From positions 1 through 8,004 of the forward strand of contig VGDA01000153.1 of the NCBI GenBank assembly GCA_016869915.1: DNA of 8,004 nt, in the 5' to 3' direction. A model generated the notes under the pieces. It made no database searches and was not told the origin of the DNA. It saw nothing but the letters and a program-made list of their open reading frames with translations. The DNA is from Alphaproteobacteria bacterium (GTDB lineage: Bacteria; Pseudomonadota; Alphaproteobacteria; CACIAM-22H2). Positions 1 through 6,787 of the stretch are shown here, one piece after another (within the stretch, counting starts at the first letter, position 1; each line of letters starts with the position of its first letter). A program made the translations under genes and the position numbers.

Positions 1-1057
1 GTGTCTCGAGCCCGATCGCGCCGGCCGCGGCCTGCGCGTAGGGAAGGCGCTTGGAGTCCTGGTCGTGGGGTGAATGGTCCGAGGCGATGGCGTCGATCGT
101 GCCGTCGGCCACGGCCTCCGCGATGGCCTGGCGGTCGGCCTCGGTGCGCAGCGGCGGCGAGAGCTTCGCGAAGGTGCGGTAGTCGCCGACGGCGAGCTCG
201 TTGAGCGCGAAGTAGAAGGGCGCGGTATCGCAGGTCACCTTCATGCCGGCCTGCTTCGCGCGCCGGATCGCCTCGATGCCAGCCGCCGTCGAGACATGCG
301 CGAAATGCAGCGGCGCGCGGGTGAGCTCGACCAGCCTGAGGTCGCGCTCGATCATCATCGCCTCGGCGAGGGCGGGGGCCGCGGGCAGGCCGAGCCTGGT
401 CGCTATCTCGCCCTCCGTCGCGCTGGCGTTGCGCGCCAGCGAGGGTTCCTCGGGATGCTGCACCACGAGGCCGCCGACCGCGCGGGCGTAGCTGAGGGCG
501 CGGCGCATCACGGTCGCGCTCGCGACCGCGGCCGTGGCGTCGGTGAAGCCGAGCGCGCCGGCCTCGCGCAGCAGGCCGAATTCGGTGATCTCCTTGCCCT
601 GGAGGCCGCGGGTCAGCGCGGCATAGGCGAAGATCTTCACGCGGCTCGTCTCTCGCGCGCGGCGCGCGACGCTCTCCACCAGCGACGGGTCGTCGATCAC
701 CGGCAGGGTGTTCGGCAGCGTCGCCATGGCGGTGACGCCGCCGGCCGCCGCCGCCGCGGAAGCCGAGGCGAAGCTCTCCTTGTGCTCCTCGCCGGGCTCG
801 CGCAGCTGCACGCGCATGTCGACGAGGCCGGGCGCCAGCACCGCGCCGCCGCATTCCACGGCCTCGATGCCCGAGCTGCCCAGCGCCTCCGCGCGGGCCA
901 GATGCGCGCCCAGATCCGCGACGAGGCCATCCGCGACGATCACGCCGCCGCGCTGGTCGAGGCCCGTCGCGGGATCCACGAGCCGTGCGCCGACATAGGC
1001 GATCGCTGGGCCGCCGCGGCGCCCCGGCATGCGGCCATGCTGCGTGTCCGGCTTCAT
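1..1057 (-). CDS. pyrC: Dihydroorotase-like protein, probably non-catalytic, C-terminus outside window
   Basis: I translated this by hand from the ATG at 1057 to the window edge: 352 residues with no stop, so roughly the last 70-90 residues are missing. It belongs to the class I dihydroorotase family of the amidohydrolase superfamily, which closes carbamoyl-aspartate to dihydroorotate. Visible landmarks are PGLVDMRVQLREPG (76-89), LPNTLP (114-119), GFTD (170-173), VVQHPEE (198-204), LHFAHVST (250-257), KLSPPLRTEADRQ (298-310) and IDAIASDHSPH (321-331). The metal-binding HxH of active enzymes (DxHxHLREPG) is replaced by Arg82 and Gln84, and the usual TPHH is APFY (279-282), so catalysis is unlikely. 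Its start overlaps the pyrB stop (ATGA), implying translational coupling. In Pseudomonas an inactive DHOase homologue (PyrC') next to PyrB is needed to assemble active ATCase; a similar structural role is inferred here. The family assignment is firm; lack of activity is a strong inference. Confidence 0.9.
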   Translation of the reverse strand, partial: MKPDTQHGRMPGRRGGPAIAYVGARLVDPATGLDQRGGVIVADGLVADLGAHLARAEALGSSGIEAVECGGAVLAPGLVDMRVQLREPGEEHKESFASASAAAAAGGVTAMATLPNTLPVIDDPSLVESVARRARETSRVKIFAYAALTRGLQGKEITEFGLLREAGALGFTDATAAVASATVMRRALSYARAVGGLVVQHPEEPSLARNASATEGEIATRLGLPAAPALAEAMMIERDLRLVELTRAPLHFAHVSTAAGIEAIRRAKQAGMKVTCDTAPFYFALNELAVGDYRTFAKLSPPLRTEADRQAIAEAVADGTIDAIASDHSPHDQDSKRLPYAQAAAGAIGLET

Positions 1058-2028
1058 GCCGCGCCCCCCGCGTTGGAGCGCAGCGATCGCGTCAGCAGGT
1101 CGAGGCAGGCCATGCGCACCGCGACGCCCATCTCGACCTGCTCGCGTATCAGCGAGCGGTCGATGTCGTCGGCGAGGTCGCTGTCGATCTCCACGCCGCG
1201 GTTCATCGGGCCGGGATGCATCACCAGCGCGTCCGGCTTCGCCGCGGCAAGTTTCTCGCGGTCGAGGCCGTAGAAATGGAAGTACTCGCGCACCGAGGGC
1301 ACGAAGCTGCCCTGCATGCGCTCGGTCTGGAGCCGCAGCATCATCACGATGTCGCAGCCCGCGATGCCGGCGCGCATGTCGTGGAAGACCTCGACGCCCA
1401 TGCGCTCGATCGCCGAGGGGATCAGCGTGGGCGGGCCGACGACGCGCACCCGCGCGCCCATCGCGCCGAGGAGGTGGATGTTGGAGCGCGCGACGCGGCT
1501 GTGGAGGATGTCGCCGCAGACCGCGACCTGCAGGCCCGCGAGGCGCCCGCGGCGCCTCCTGATGGCGAGCGCGTCGAGCAGCGCCTGGGTCGGGTGCTCG
1601 TGGGTGCCGTCGCCGGCGTTGATCACCGCGCAGGCGACCTTCTCGGAGAGCAGCTTGACCGCGCCGGAGTCCGGATGGCGCACGACCAGCACGTCGGGCA
1701 GCATCGCGTTGAGCGTCATCGCGGTGTCGATCAGCGTCTCGCCCTTCTTCACCGAGGAGGACTCCGCCGACATGTTGATCACGTCGCCGCCCAGGCGCTT
1801 GCCAGCGAGCTCGAAGGAGGTTCGCGTGCGCGTCGAGTTCTCGAAGAAGAGGTTGATCACCGTGCGGCCGCGCAGCAGGCTCGACTTCTTCTCGTGCGCG
1901 CGGTTCTGCTCGACATAGGCTTCCGACAGGTCGAGCAGCGCGGTGATGTCGGCGGGCGACATGCCCTCGATGCCGAGGATGTGCCGGTGCGCGAATCCGG
2001 GGGACAGGTCTGCGGCTGGAGGGCTCAT
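1054..2028 (-). CDS. pyrB: Aspartate carbamoyltransferase, catalytic chain
   Basis: This 324-residue protein catalyses the first committed step of pyrimidine synthesis in the cytoplasm: carbamoyl phosphate plus aspartate gives N-carbamoyl-aspartate and phosphate. The family signatures are all present and in order: the carbamoyl-phosphate loop FFENSTRTRTSFE with STRTR at 65-69, the lysine loop SSVKKGE (91-97) that reaches into the neighbouring active site, HPTQALLD (145-152), the aspartate-binding LRLQTERM (231-238) and HPGPMNRGVEI (271-281). Length is normal (about 310-330). I chose the ATG at 2028 because the family's N-terminal helix begins just after it. The same frame stays open upstream to about 2640, but that stretch is only a shadow of ruvX. 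The Shine-Dalgarno is weak (GAGG almost touching the ATG). The gene lies 65 bp after ruvX and overlaps the DHOase-like gene by ATGA, so the two products are probably made together and may form one complex. No pyrI regulatory-chain gene is visible. Confidence 0.97.
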   Translation of the reverse strand: MSPPAADLSPGFAHRHILGIEGMSPADITALLDLSEAYVEQNRAHEKKSSLLRGRTVINLFFENSTRTRTSFELAGKRLGGDVINMSAESSSVKKGETLIDTAMTLNAMLPDVLVVRHPDSGAVKLLSEKVACAVINAGDGTHEHPTQALLDALAIRRRRGRLAGLQVAVCGDILHSRVARSNIHLLGAMGARVRVVGPPTLIPSAIERMGVEVFHDMRAGIAGCDIVMMLRLQTERMQGSFVPSVREYFHFYGLDREKLAAAKPDALVMHPGPMNRGVEIDSDLADDIDRSLIREQVEMGVAVRMACLDLLTRSLRSNAGGAA

Positions 2029-2093
2029 GCCTCGGCTTTTACTCTCCGCGAAGCGGGACCAGCAAGCTGCCGCCGAGCGGTAGCCCGCATGGC

Positions 2094-2585
2094 CTAGCCC
2101 GCCTGCAGGCCATCCTCGCGCCGCCGCCGCGCAAGCGCGTCGAGCAGGTCCTGGAGGATGACCGACGCGGCCACGCTGTCGATGTTCGCCTCGCGCCGCC
2201 CGCGCCGCGCGCCGGCCTCGCGCATCGCCTCGGCCGCGGCGTGCGAGGAAAGCCTCTCGTCCTGCAGCACGAGCGGCAAGTCGGCGAGCGCGAGCAGGCC
2301 CTGCGCGAAGGCGCGGCAGCGCTGCGCCGACGGGCCCTCGCTGCCATCCATGTTGAAGGCGATGCCGACCACGAAGCCGCCGACGCCCCAGTAGGCGACG
2401 AGCGCGCGGATGCGCTCCGCGTCCTGCGCCCAGCGCGTGCGCCTGATCGTCTCGATGGGGGAGGCGAGGGTGAGCGCGGGGTCGGAGACGGCGAGGCCGA
2501 TCGTCTTCGCGCCGACATCGAAACCCATCAGCCGCGCGCGCCGCGGCAGCATTCCGGGCAGGTCGCTCGGGTTGCAGATCGGCAT
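2094..2585 (-). CDS. ruvX: YqgF/RuvX-family RNase H-fold nuclease (putative pre-16S rRNA nuclease / Holliday junction resolvase)
   Basis: This 163-residue cytoplasmic protein has the complete YqgF/RuvX pattern: strand one with GFDVGAKTIGLAVSD (21-35, Asp23), the VVGIAFNMDGSEG turn (72-84), DERLSS (109-114, Glu110) and IDSVAASVILQ (135-145, Asp136). Asp23, Glu110 and Asp136 match the acidic metal-binding triad of RNase H-like resolvases, so the enzyme looks intact. In E. coli, YqgF is linked to maturation of the 16S rRNA 5' end; a Holliday-junction role has been proposed by structural similarity. The ATG at 2585 is preferred because alphaproteobacterial RuvX proteins commonly begin with a similar 20-residue leader ending in LLPRG/ARL before the first Asp strand; no strong Shine-Dalgarno supports it. 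It is the first gene of the leftward ruvX-pyrB-pyrC group and faces gatC. Confidence 0.94.
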   Translation of the reverse strand: MPICNPSDLPGMLPRRARLMGFDVGAKTIGLAVSDPALTLASPIETIRRTRWAQDAERIRALVAYWGVGGFVVGIAFNMDGSEGPSAQRCRAFAQGLLALADLPLVLQDERLSSHAAAEAMREAGARRGRREANIDSVAASVILQDLLDALARRRREDGLQAG

Positions 2586-2612
2586 GGGAGTTTGTAGCTT
2601 CCGCGCGTTTTC

Positions 2613-2632
2613 GCGGGCCCGGGCGGGCCCGC
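2613..2632. repeat. Perfect 8-bp GC-only inverted repeat in the divergent region
   Basis: GCGGGCCC at 2613-2620 is matched by its exact reverse complement GGGCCCGC at 2625-2632, with a 4-nt loop (GGGC). It could fold as a short very stable hairpin in a gatC leader RNA, or serve as a dyad operator for both directions. No T-run follows on either strand, so it does not look like an intrinsic terminator. Such dyads also arise by chance in DNA this GC-rich. Confidence 0.5.
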
Positions 2633-2645
2633 CTTCCCAACGCCC

Positions 2646-2652
2646 GGATGGA
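2646..2652 (+). promoter_or_regulatory. Ribosome binding site that decides the gatC start
   Basis: GGATGGA sits seven bases before the ATG at 2660. The alternative in-frame ATG at 2648 lies inside this motif and has no Shine-Dalgarno of its own, and it would add only Met-Asp-Tyr-Pro before the usual GatC N-terminus. This favours 2660 as the true start. Confidence 0.55.
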
Positions 2653-2659
2653 TTACCCC

Positions 2660-2959
2660 ATGTCGCTGGACAAAGCCACGGTGGCCCGCGTCGCCACGCT
2701 GGCGCGCATCAAGGTTCCCGACGCCGACCTTGAGCGGATGGCGGGCGAGCTGCAGGGCATCATGTCCTGGATCGAGCAACTCTCCGAGGTCGACACGAAG
2801 GACGTCGCGCCGATGTCCTCGGTCGTCGGCCATGTCCTGTCGCAGCGCGCCGACGTCGTCGCCGATGGCGGCCGCGCCGACGCGGTCACCTCCTGCGCGC
2901 CGGAGCGCGTGCAGCTCGGCGACGGCGCGTTCTTCGTCGTGCCAAAGGTGATCGAATGA
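2660..2959 (+). CDS. gatC: Asp/Glu-tRNA(Asn/Gln) amidotransferase subunit C
   Basis: This 99-residue protein is the small subunit of GatCAB. It wraps around the GatA-GatB interface and stabilises the complex. The sequence is typical: MSLDKATVARVATLARIKV at the N-terminus, an amphipathic helix through LERMAGELQGIMSWIEQL (about 26-43), EVDTKDVAPMSSV in the middle, and the conserved end RADVVADGG...APERVQLGDGAFFVVPKVIE. Length matches the family (about 95-100). I prefer the start at 2660; a start four codons upstream at 2648 is possible. Its stop overlaps the gatA start as ATGA, so the two are translationally coupled. It is the first gene of the gat operon. Confidence 0.96.
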   Translation: MSLDKATVARVATLARIKVPDADLERMAGELQGIMSWIEQLSEVDTKDVAPMSSVVGHVLSQRADVVADGGRADAVTSCAPERVQLGDGAFFVVPKVIE

Positions 2960-4422
2960 GCGCGCTGACCGACCTGACGATCGCCGAGGCCCGCGCGGGC
3001 CTCTCGGCCAGGCGCTTCTCGGCGCGCGAGCTCGCCGCCGCGCATGTCGAGGCGATGGAGCGCGCGAAGGACCTCAACGCCTACATCACGCCGACGCCGG
3101 ACAAGGCGCTGGAGATGGCGGCGCGCAGCGATGCGCGCCTCGCCGCCGGGCAGGCCGGCGCGCTCGAGGGCATCCCGCTCGCCATCAAGGACCTGTTCTG
3201 CACCGAGGGCACGCGCACGACCGCGGCGAGCCGCATCCTCGACGGCTTCGTGCCGCCCTACGAGTCGACGGTGACGTCGCGGCTCTGGGACGCCGGCGCG
3301 GTGATGCTCGGCAAGACCAACCTCGACGAGTTCGCGATGGGCTCGTCCAACATGACCTCGGCCTTCGGCGGCGTGAAGAACCCGTGGAGGCGCCGCGGCG
3401 ACGCGCGCGACCTCGTGCCGGGCGGCTCCTCGGGCGGCTCGGCCGCGGCGGTCGCCGCGCGGATCGCGATGGGCGCCACCGCGACGGACACCGGCGGCTC
3501 GATCCGCCAGCCCGCCGCGTTCTGCGGCGTGGTCGGCATCAAGCCCACCTATGGCCGCTGCTCGCGCTGGGGCATCGTCGCCTTCGCCTCGTCGCTCGAC
3601 CAGGCGGGGCCGATCGCGCGCGACGTGCGCGACACCGCGATCATGCTCGGCGCGATGGCGGGGCACGACGCGAAGGATTCCACCTCGGTGCCGCGCGCGG
3701 TGCCCGACTACGAGGCGGCGCTTGGCCGCGGCGTGAAGGGGCTGCGCTTCGGCATCCCGCGCGAGTACATGCTGGACGGCATGCCCGCGGAGATCGCGCG
3801 GCTGTGGGAACAGGGCATCGCGTGGCTGCGCGAGGCCGGCGCGGAGCCGGTCGAGATCTCGCTGCCGCACACGAAATACGCGCTGCCGGCCTACTACATC
3901 GTGGCACCAGCCGAGGCGTCGTCGAACCTCGCGCGCTACGACGGCGTGCGCTTCGGCACGCGCGTCGCCGGCAACTCGATCGAGGAGCTCTACGAGAACA
4001 CGCGCGGCGCCGGCTTCGGCGCCGAGGTGCGGCGGCGCATCCTGATCGGCACCTACGTGCTCTCCGCCGGCTACTACGACGCCTACTACCTGAAGGCCCA
4101 GAAGGTCCGCGCCCTGATCGCGCGCGACTTCGACGAGGCCTACGCGAAATGCGACGTCGTGCTGACGCCGACCGCGCCTTCCGCGGCCTTCGCGATGGGC
4201 GAGAAGATGGACGATCCCGTCGCCATGTACCTCAACGACGTGTTCACCGTGACGGTGAACCTCGCGGGCCTGCCGGGCATCTCGCTGCCCGCTGGCCTGT
4301 CCTCCGACGGCCTGCCGCTCGGCCTGCAGCTGATCGGCCGCGCCTTCGACGAGGAGACGCTGTTCGCCGCCTCGCACGTGCTGGAGCGCGCCGCCGGCTT
4401 CTCCGCGCGCCCGGGAGCCTGA
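2956..4422 (+). CDS. gatA: Asp/Glu-tRNA(Asn/Gln) amidotransferase subunit A (glutaminase/amidase)
   Basis: This 488-residue subunit hydrolyses glutamine and delivers ammonia through a channel to GatB, for conversion of misacylated Glu-tRNA(Gln) and/or Asp-tRNA(Asn). It is a full-length amidase-signature enzyme. The Ser-cisSer-Lys triad can be read off: Lys78 in GIPLAIKD, Ser158 in VPGGSSGGSA and the nucleophile Ser182 in TDTGGSIRQPA. Downstream family blocks include GIKPTYGRCSRWG (194-206), SSLDQAGPIARDV (212-224) and LPGISLPAG near the C-terminus. Around NPWRRRGDARDLVPGG (142-157) there are about five more residues between Lys78 and the nucleophile than in the S. aureus enzyme; from memory this is common in alphaproteobacterial GatA. 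AAAGGTG seven bases before the ATG is a good ribosome binding site. The start overlaps the gatC stop, and gatB follows after 3 bp. All catalytic residues are intact, so activity is expected. Confidence 0.98.
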   Translation: MSALTDLTIAEARAGLSARRFSARELAAAHVEAMERAKDLNAYITPTPDKALEMAARSDARLAAGQAGALEGIPLAIKDLFCTEGTRTTAASRILDGFVPPYESTVTSRLWDAGAVMLGKTNLDEFAMGSSNMTSAFGGVKNPWRRRGDARDLVPGGSSGGSAAAVAARIAMGATATDTGGSIRQPAAFCGVVGIKPTYGRCSRWGIVAFASSLDQAGPIARDVRDTAIMLGAMAGHDAKDSTSVPRAVPDYEAALGRGVKGLRFGIPREYMLDGMPAEIARLWEQGIAWLREAGAEPVEISLPHTKYALPAYYIVAPAEASSNLARYDGVRFGTRVAGNSIEELYENTRGAGFGAEVRRRILIGTYVLSAGYYDAYYLKAQKVRALIARDFDEAYAKCDVVLTPTAPSAAFAMGEKMDDPVAMYLNDVFTVTVNLAGLPGISLPAGLSSDGLPLGLQLIGRAFDEETLFAASHVLERAAGFSARPGA

Positions 4423-4425
4423 GCC

Positions 4426-5877
4426 ATGATCATCGAAGGAAAGACCGGCCCCTGGGAGATCGTGATCGGCCTCGAGGTCCACGCCCAGGTCGTCTCGAAC
4501 GCCAAGCTCTTCTCCGGCGCCTCGACCGCCTTTGGCGCCGAGCCCAACGCGCAGGTGAGCTTCGTCGACGCGGCCTTCCCCGGCATGCTGCCGGTGATCA
4601 ACCGCGCCTGCGTCGAGCAGGCGGTGAAGACGGGCCTCGGCCTCAGCGCGACGATCAACGAGGTCTCGGTCTTCGACCGCAAGAACTACTTCTACCCGGA
4701 TCTTCCCGCGGGCTACCAGATCTCGCAGTACAAGCAGCCGATCGTGGGCGAGGGCCATCTCGACATCGACCTCGCCAGCGGCGAGACGAAGCGCGTCGGC
4801 ATCGAGCGCCTGCACCTCGAGCAGGATGCCGGCAAGTCGATCCACGACCAGCATCCGCAGAAGACCTATATCGACCTCAACCGCGCCGGCGTCGCGCTGA
4901 TGGAGATCGTCTCGAAGCCCGAGATGCGCTCGCCCGAGGAGGCCGGCGCCTACATGCGCAAGATGCGCGCGCTGGTCCGCTACCTCGGCACCTGCGACGG
5001 CAACATGGAGGAGGGCAGCCTGCGCTGCGACGCCAACGTGTCCGTGCGCCGCCCGGGCGAGGGGCTTGGCACGCGCTGCGAGCTCAAGAACATCAACTCG
5101 ATCCGCTTCGTGATGCAGGCGATCGAGTACGAGGCGCGCCGCCAGGTCGAGGTGCTCGAGGACGGCGGCACGATCCGCCAGGAGACCCGGCTCTTCGACA
5201 GCGCGAAGGGCGTCACGCGCCCGATGCGCTCGAAGGAGCACGCGCATGACTACCGCTACTTCCCCGATCCCGACCTGCTGCCGCTGGTCCTCGACCGCAA
5301 GTGGATCGAGGAGGTCCGCGCAAGCCTGCCCGAGCTGCCCGACGCGAAGAAGGCGCGCTTCGTCTCCGACTACAAGCTGACGCCCTACGACGCGGGCGTG
5401 CTCGTCGCGGAGAAGGAGAACGCGGAGTTCTTCGAGGTCGTCGCGAGGGGCCGCAAGGACCCGAAGCTCGCCGCGAACTGGGTGATCGTCGAGCTGTTCG
5501 GCGCGCTCAACCGCCTGGGCCGCGACATCGCCTCATCGCCGGTCTCGGCGCGGCAACTCGCCGGCCTGCTCGACCTGATCGAGAACGACACGATCTCCGG
5601 GCGCATCGCCAAGGACGTGTTCGGCTTCATGGTCGAGACGGGCAGGGACGCCGCGGCGATCGTCGAGGAGCGCGGCCTGCGCCAGGTGACGGATACCGGC
5701 GCCATCGAGGCGGCGATCGACAAGGTGATCGCCGACAGCGCCGCCAAGGTGGCGGAGTATCGCGGCGGCAAGCAGGCGCTGTTCGGCTGGTTCGTGGGCC
5801 AGGTCATGAAGTCCACGGGCGGCAAGGCGAACCCCGCCGCCGTCAACGAACTCCTCAGGAAGAAGCTCGCGGGCTGA
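4426..5877 (+). CDS. gatB: Asp/Glu-tRNA(Asn/Gln) amidotransferase subunit B
   Basis: This 483-residue subunit binds the mischarged tRNA, activates its Glu or Asp side chain with ATP and transfers ammonia from GatA. Family blocks run in order: WEIVIGLEVHAQ (10-21), KLFSGAS (27-33), RKNYFYPDLPAGYQISQY (85-102), HLEQDAGKSIHD (130-141), DLNRAGVALMEIVSKPEM (150-167), DGNMEEGSLRCDANVSVR (191-208), RCELKNINS (217-225) and HDYRYFPDPDLLPL (274-287). The C-terminal third (about 300-483) is the helical linker and YqeY-like domain that contacts the tRNA, ending in GGKANPAAVNELLRKKL. Length is normal and no key block is missing. The start at 4426 has GGGAG about eight bases upstream, inside the end of gatA. 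The complete gatCAB set implies that the organism makes Gln-tRNA and/or Asn-tRNA by the indirect route; which of the two depends on whether GlnRS and AsnRS exist elsewhere. Confidence 0.98.
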   Translation: MIIEGKTGPWEIVIGLEVHAQVVSNAKLFSGASTAFGAEPNAQVSFVDAAFPGMLPVINRACVEQAVKTGLGLSATINEVSVFDRKNYFYPDLPAGYQISQYKQPIVGEGHLDIDLASGETKRVGIERLHLEQDAGKSIHDQHPQKTYIDLNRAGVALMEIVSKPEMRSPEEAGAYMRKMRALVRYLGTCDGNMEEGSLRCDANVSVRRPGEGLGTRCELKNINSIRFVMQAIEYEARRQVEVLEDGGTIRQETRLFDSAKGVTRPMRSKEHAHDYRYFPDPDLLPLVLDRKWIEEVRASLPELPDAKKARFVSDYKLTPYDAGVLVAEKENAEFFEVVARGRKDPKLAANWVIVELFGALNRLGRDIASSPVSARQLAGLLDLIENDTISGRIAKDVFGFMVETGRDAAAIVEERGLRQVTDTGAIEAAIDKVIADSAAKVAEYRGGKQALFGWFVGQVMKSTGGKANPAAVNELLRKKLAG

Positions 5878-5890
5878 AAGGTTGGACGAC

Positions 5891-6754
5891 ATGGCCAAGG
5901 CAACGAAGAAGGCGGCGAAGAAGGCCCCCGCGGCGAAGAAGGCGCCCGCCGGGAAGGCTTCGGCGAAGAAGGCCGCCGCCAGGCCTGCGGCCAGGAAGCG
6001 CAAGGTCCTCGCCGCCACGCCCGCGATCGCCAAGGCGGCGGCGAAGAGCGCCCGTCGCGCGGCGCGCGGCGCGCGCATCCTCAAGGGCCCGGCCGTCGCC
6101 GCGGCGCCGGCGGCGCGCCGCCCGGCGCGCCCCGTGCTGCACGGGCTCTGGCTCTCGATCCCCGCCTGCAAGGTCGGGCTGGCGCTGTCGATGATGGGCG
6201 TCGACTTCGACTACCGCCATGTCGACCTGTCCTCGGGCGCGCAGAAGAGCGCCGAGTTCCTCGCGCGCAACCGCTTCGGCCAGGTGCCGGTGCTGGAGCA
6301 CGAGGGGCACCATGTCGCGCAGTCGAACGTGATCCTCCACTACCTCGCCGACGCCTACGACCAGTTCCTCGGCCGCAGCGCCGCCGAGGAGATCCGCGTC
6401 GAGGAATGGCTGCAATGGGACCAGGACCGCATGTCGAGCCTGGCGATGCTGCGCAGCATGAAGCGCTTCCCGCGCTACAAGCAGCCGGACGAGGTCGTGG
6501 CCTTCGTGTCGGGCCGCGCCGTGCAGGCGCTCGACTTCCTCGACCACCATCTCGGCACCAGCAAGTTCGTCGCCGGGCCGCGCCCGACCGTGGCGGACAT
6601 CGCGATCTTCGCGACCGTCGCGCTCGCCGACGAGGCGGAGGTCGAGATCGCGCGCTGGCCGAACGTGCGCGCCTGGGCCGAGCGCTTCCTCAAGCTGCCT
6701 GGCGCGATGCATCCCTACGCGGCGATGCCGCGCGAGGACAGGATCGGCGGCTGA
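5891..6754 (+). CDS. Glutathione S-transferase-family protein with histone H1-like Lys/Ala-rich N-terminal tail
   Basis: This 287-residue protein has two parts. Residues 1-80 are low-complexity, built from AAKKAP-type units with 15 Lys and 10 Arg and no Asp or Glu, resembling bacterial histone H1-like or PhaF-type tails, which bind DNA or RNA. Residues 82-287 form a complete GST fold. The thioredoxin-like half starts PVLHGLWLSIPACKVGLAL, where Ser89 sits where catalytic Ser lies in proteins with SxNxxKVR; QVPVL carries the cis-Pro133 of the glutathione site, and QSNVILHYLA (144-153) is the SNAIL-like motif. The helical half has VAGPRPTVADIAIFATV (227-243) with the conserved Asp of the N-capping box. 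I chose the ATG at 5891, with AAAGG nine bases upstream; a TTG at 5882 is too close to that site. The only GTG near the GST domain (6134) has no ribosome site, so the tail appears genuine. It follows gatB by 13 bp. Substrate and tail function are unknown. Confidence 0.88.
   Translation: MAKATKKAAKKAPAAKKAPAGKASAKKAAARPAARKRKVLAATPAIAKAAAKSARRAARGARILKGPAVAAAPAARRPARPVLHGLWLSIPACKVGLALSMMGVDFDYRHVDLSSGAQKSAEFLARNRFGQVPVLEHEGHHVAQSNVILHYLADAYDQFLGRSAAEEIRVEEWLQWDQDRMSSLAMLRSMKRFPRYKQPDEVVAFVSGRAVQALDFLDHHLGTSKFVAGPRPTVADIAIFATVALADEAEVEIARWPNVRAWAERFLKLPGAMHPYAAMPREDRIGG
5912..5949 (+). repeat. Imperfect 18-bp tandem repeat encoding AAKKAP units
   Basis: Two near-identical copies of GCGGCGAAGAAGGCNCCCGC, spaced 18 bp apart and overlapping at their ends (5912-5931 and 5930-5949), encode successive AAKKAP hexapeptides of the basic tail. 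A degenerate further unit (GCGAAGAAGGCCGCCGCC) follows around 5964-5981. The multiple-of-three period keeps the frame, so changes in copy number would alter tail length without breaking the GST domain. Confidence 0.7.
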
Positions 6755-6787
6755 GCGGCCGCGACGACGCAAGGGAAGGGCAGGGCC

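Larger units (their letters stand above)
2586..2659. promoter_or_regulatory. Divergent control region between ruvX and gatC
   Basis: These 74 bp separate the start codons of two divergent transcription units and must hold or overlap the promoters of both, unless transcripts start inside the opposite gene. I could not find a convincing -35/-10 pair on either strand. A TACAAA on the minus strand just before ruvX could be a -10, but it lacks a partner at proper spacing. The centre is occupied by a perfect GC-only inverted repeat (listed separately). The call as a control region rests on gene orientation only. Confidence 0.55.

Noticed and set aside
2046..2056. Small CCGC/GCGG hairpin between ruvX and pyrB as a terminator or attenuator
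   Set aside because: Four base pairs with no T-run on the minus strand is too little to support a terminator or pyrimidine attenuator.
74..2097. Plus-strand open frames opposite pyrC and pyrB (399 and 370 codons)
   Set aside because: They are antisense to genes with intact family motifs and have no recognisable domains.
2029..2640. Upstream extension of the pyrB reading frame, giving a 528-residue protein
   Set aside because: This part lies over ruvX in another frame, is low-complexity Arg/Ala-rich and has no family features; PyrB homology begins right after the ATG at 2028.
2648..2659. Earlier ATG for gatC at 2648
   Set aside because: No Shine-Dalgarno precedes it, while the ATG at 2660 has GGATGGA at good spacing and gives the usual GatC N-terminus. 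It cannot be fully excluded.
2653..5247. Long open frame on the minus strand opposite gatC, gatA and gatB (864 codons)
   Set aside because: It is antisense to three clearly real genes. High GC leaves long stop-free frames; composition is His/Arg/Ala-rich without any domain.
3384..5249. Long plus-strand frame across gatA and gatB (621 codons)
   Set aside because: It is the out-of-frame shadow of gatA and gatB, dominated by Arg, and crosses a well-supported gene boundary.
5882..5890. TTG start for the tailed GST gene, adding Met-Asp-Asp
   Set aside because: It sits directly against the AAAGG ribosome site; the ATG at 5891 has proper spacing.
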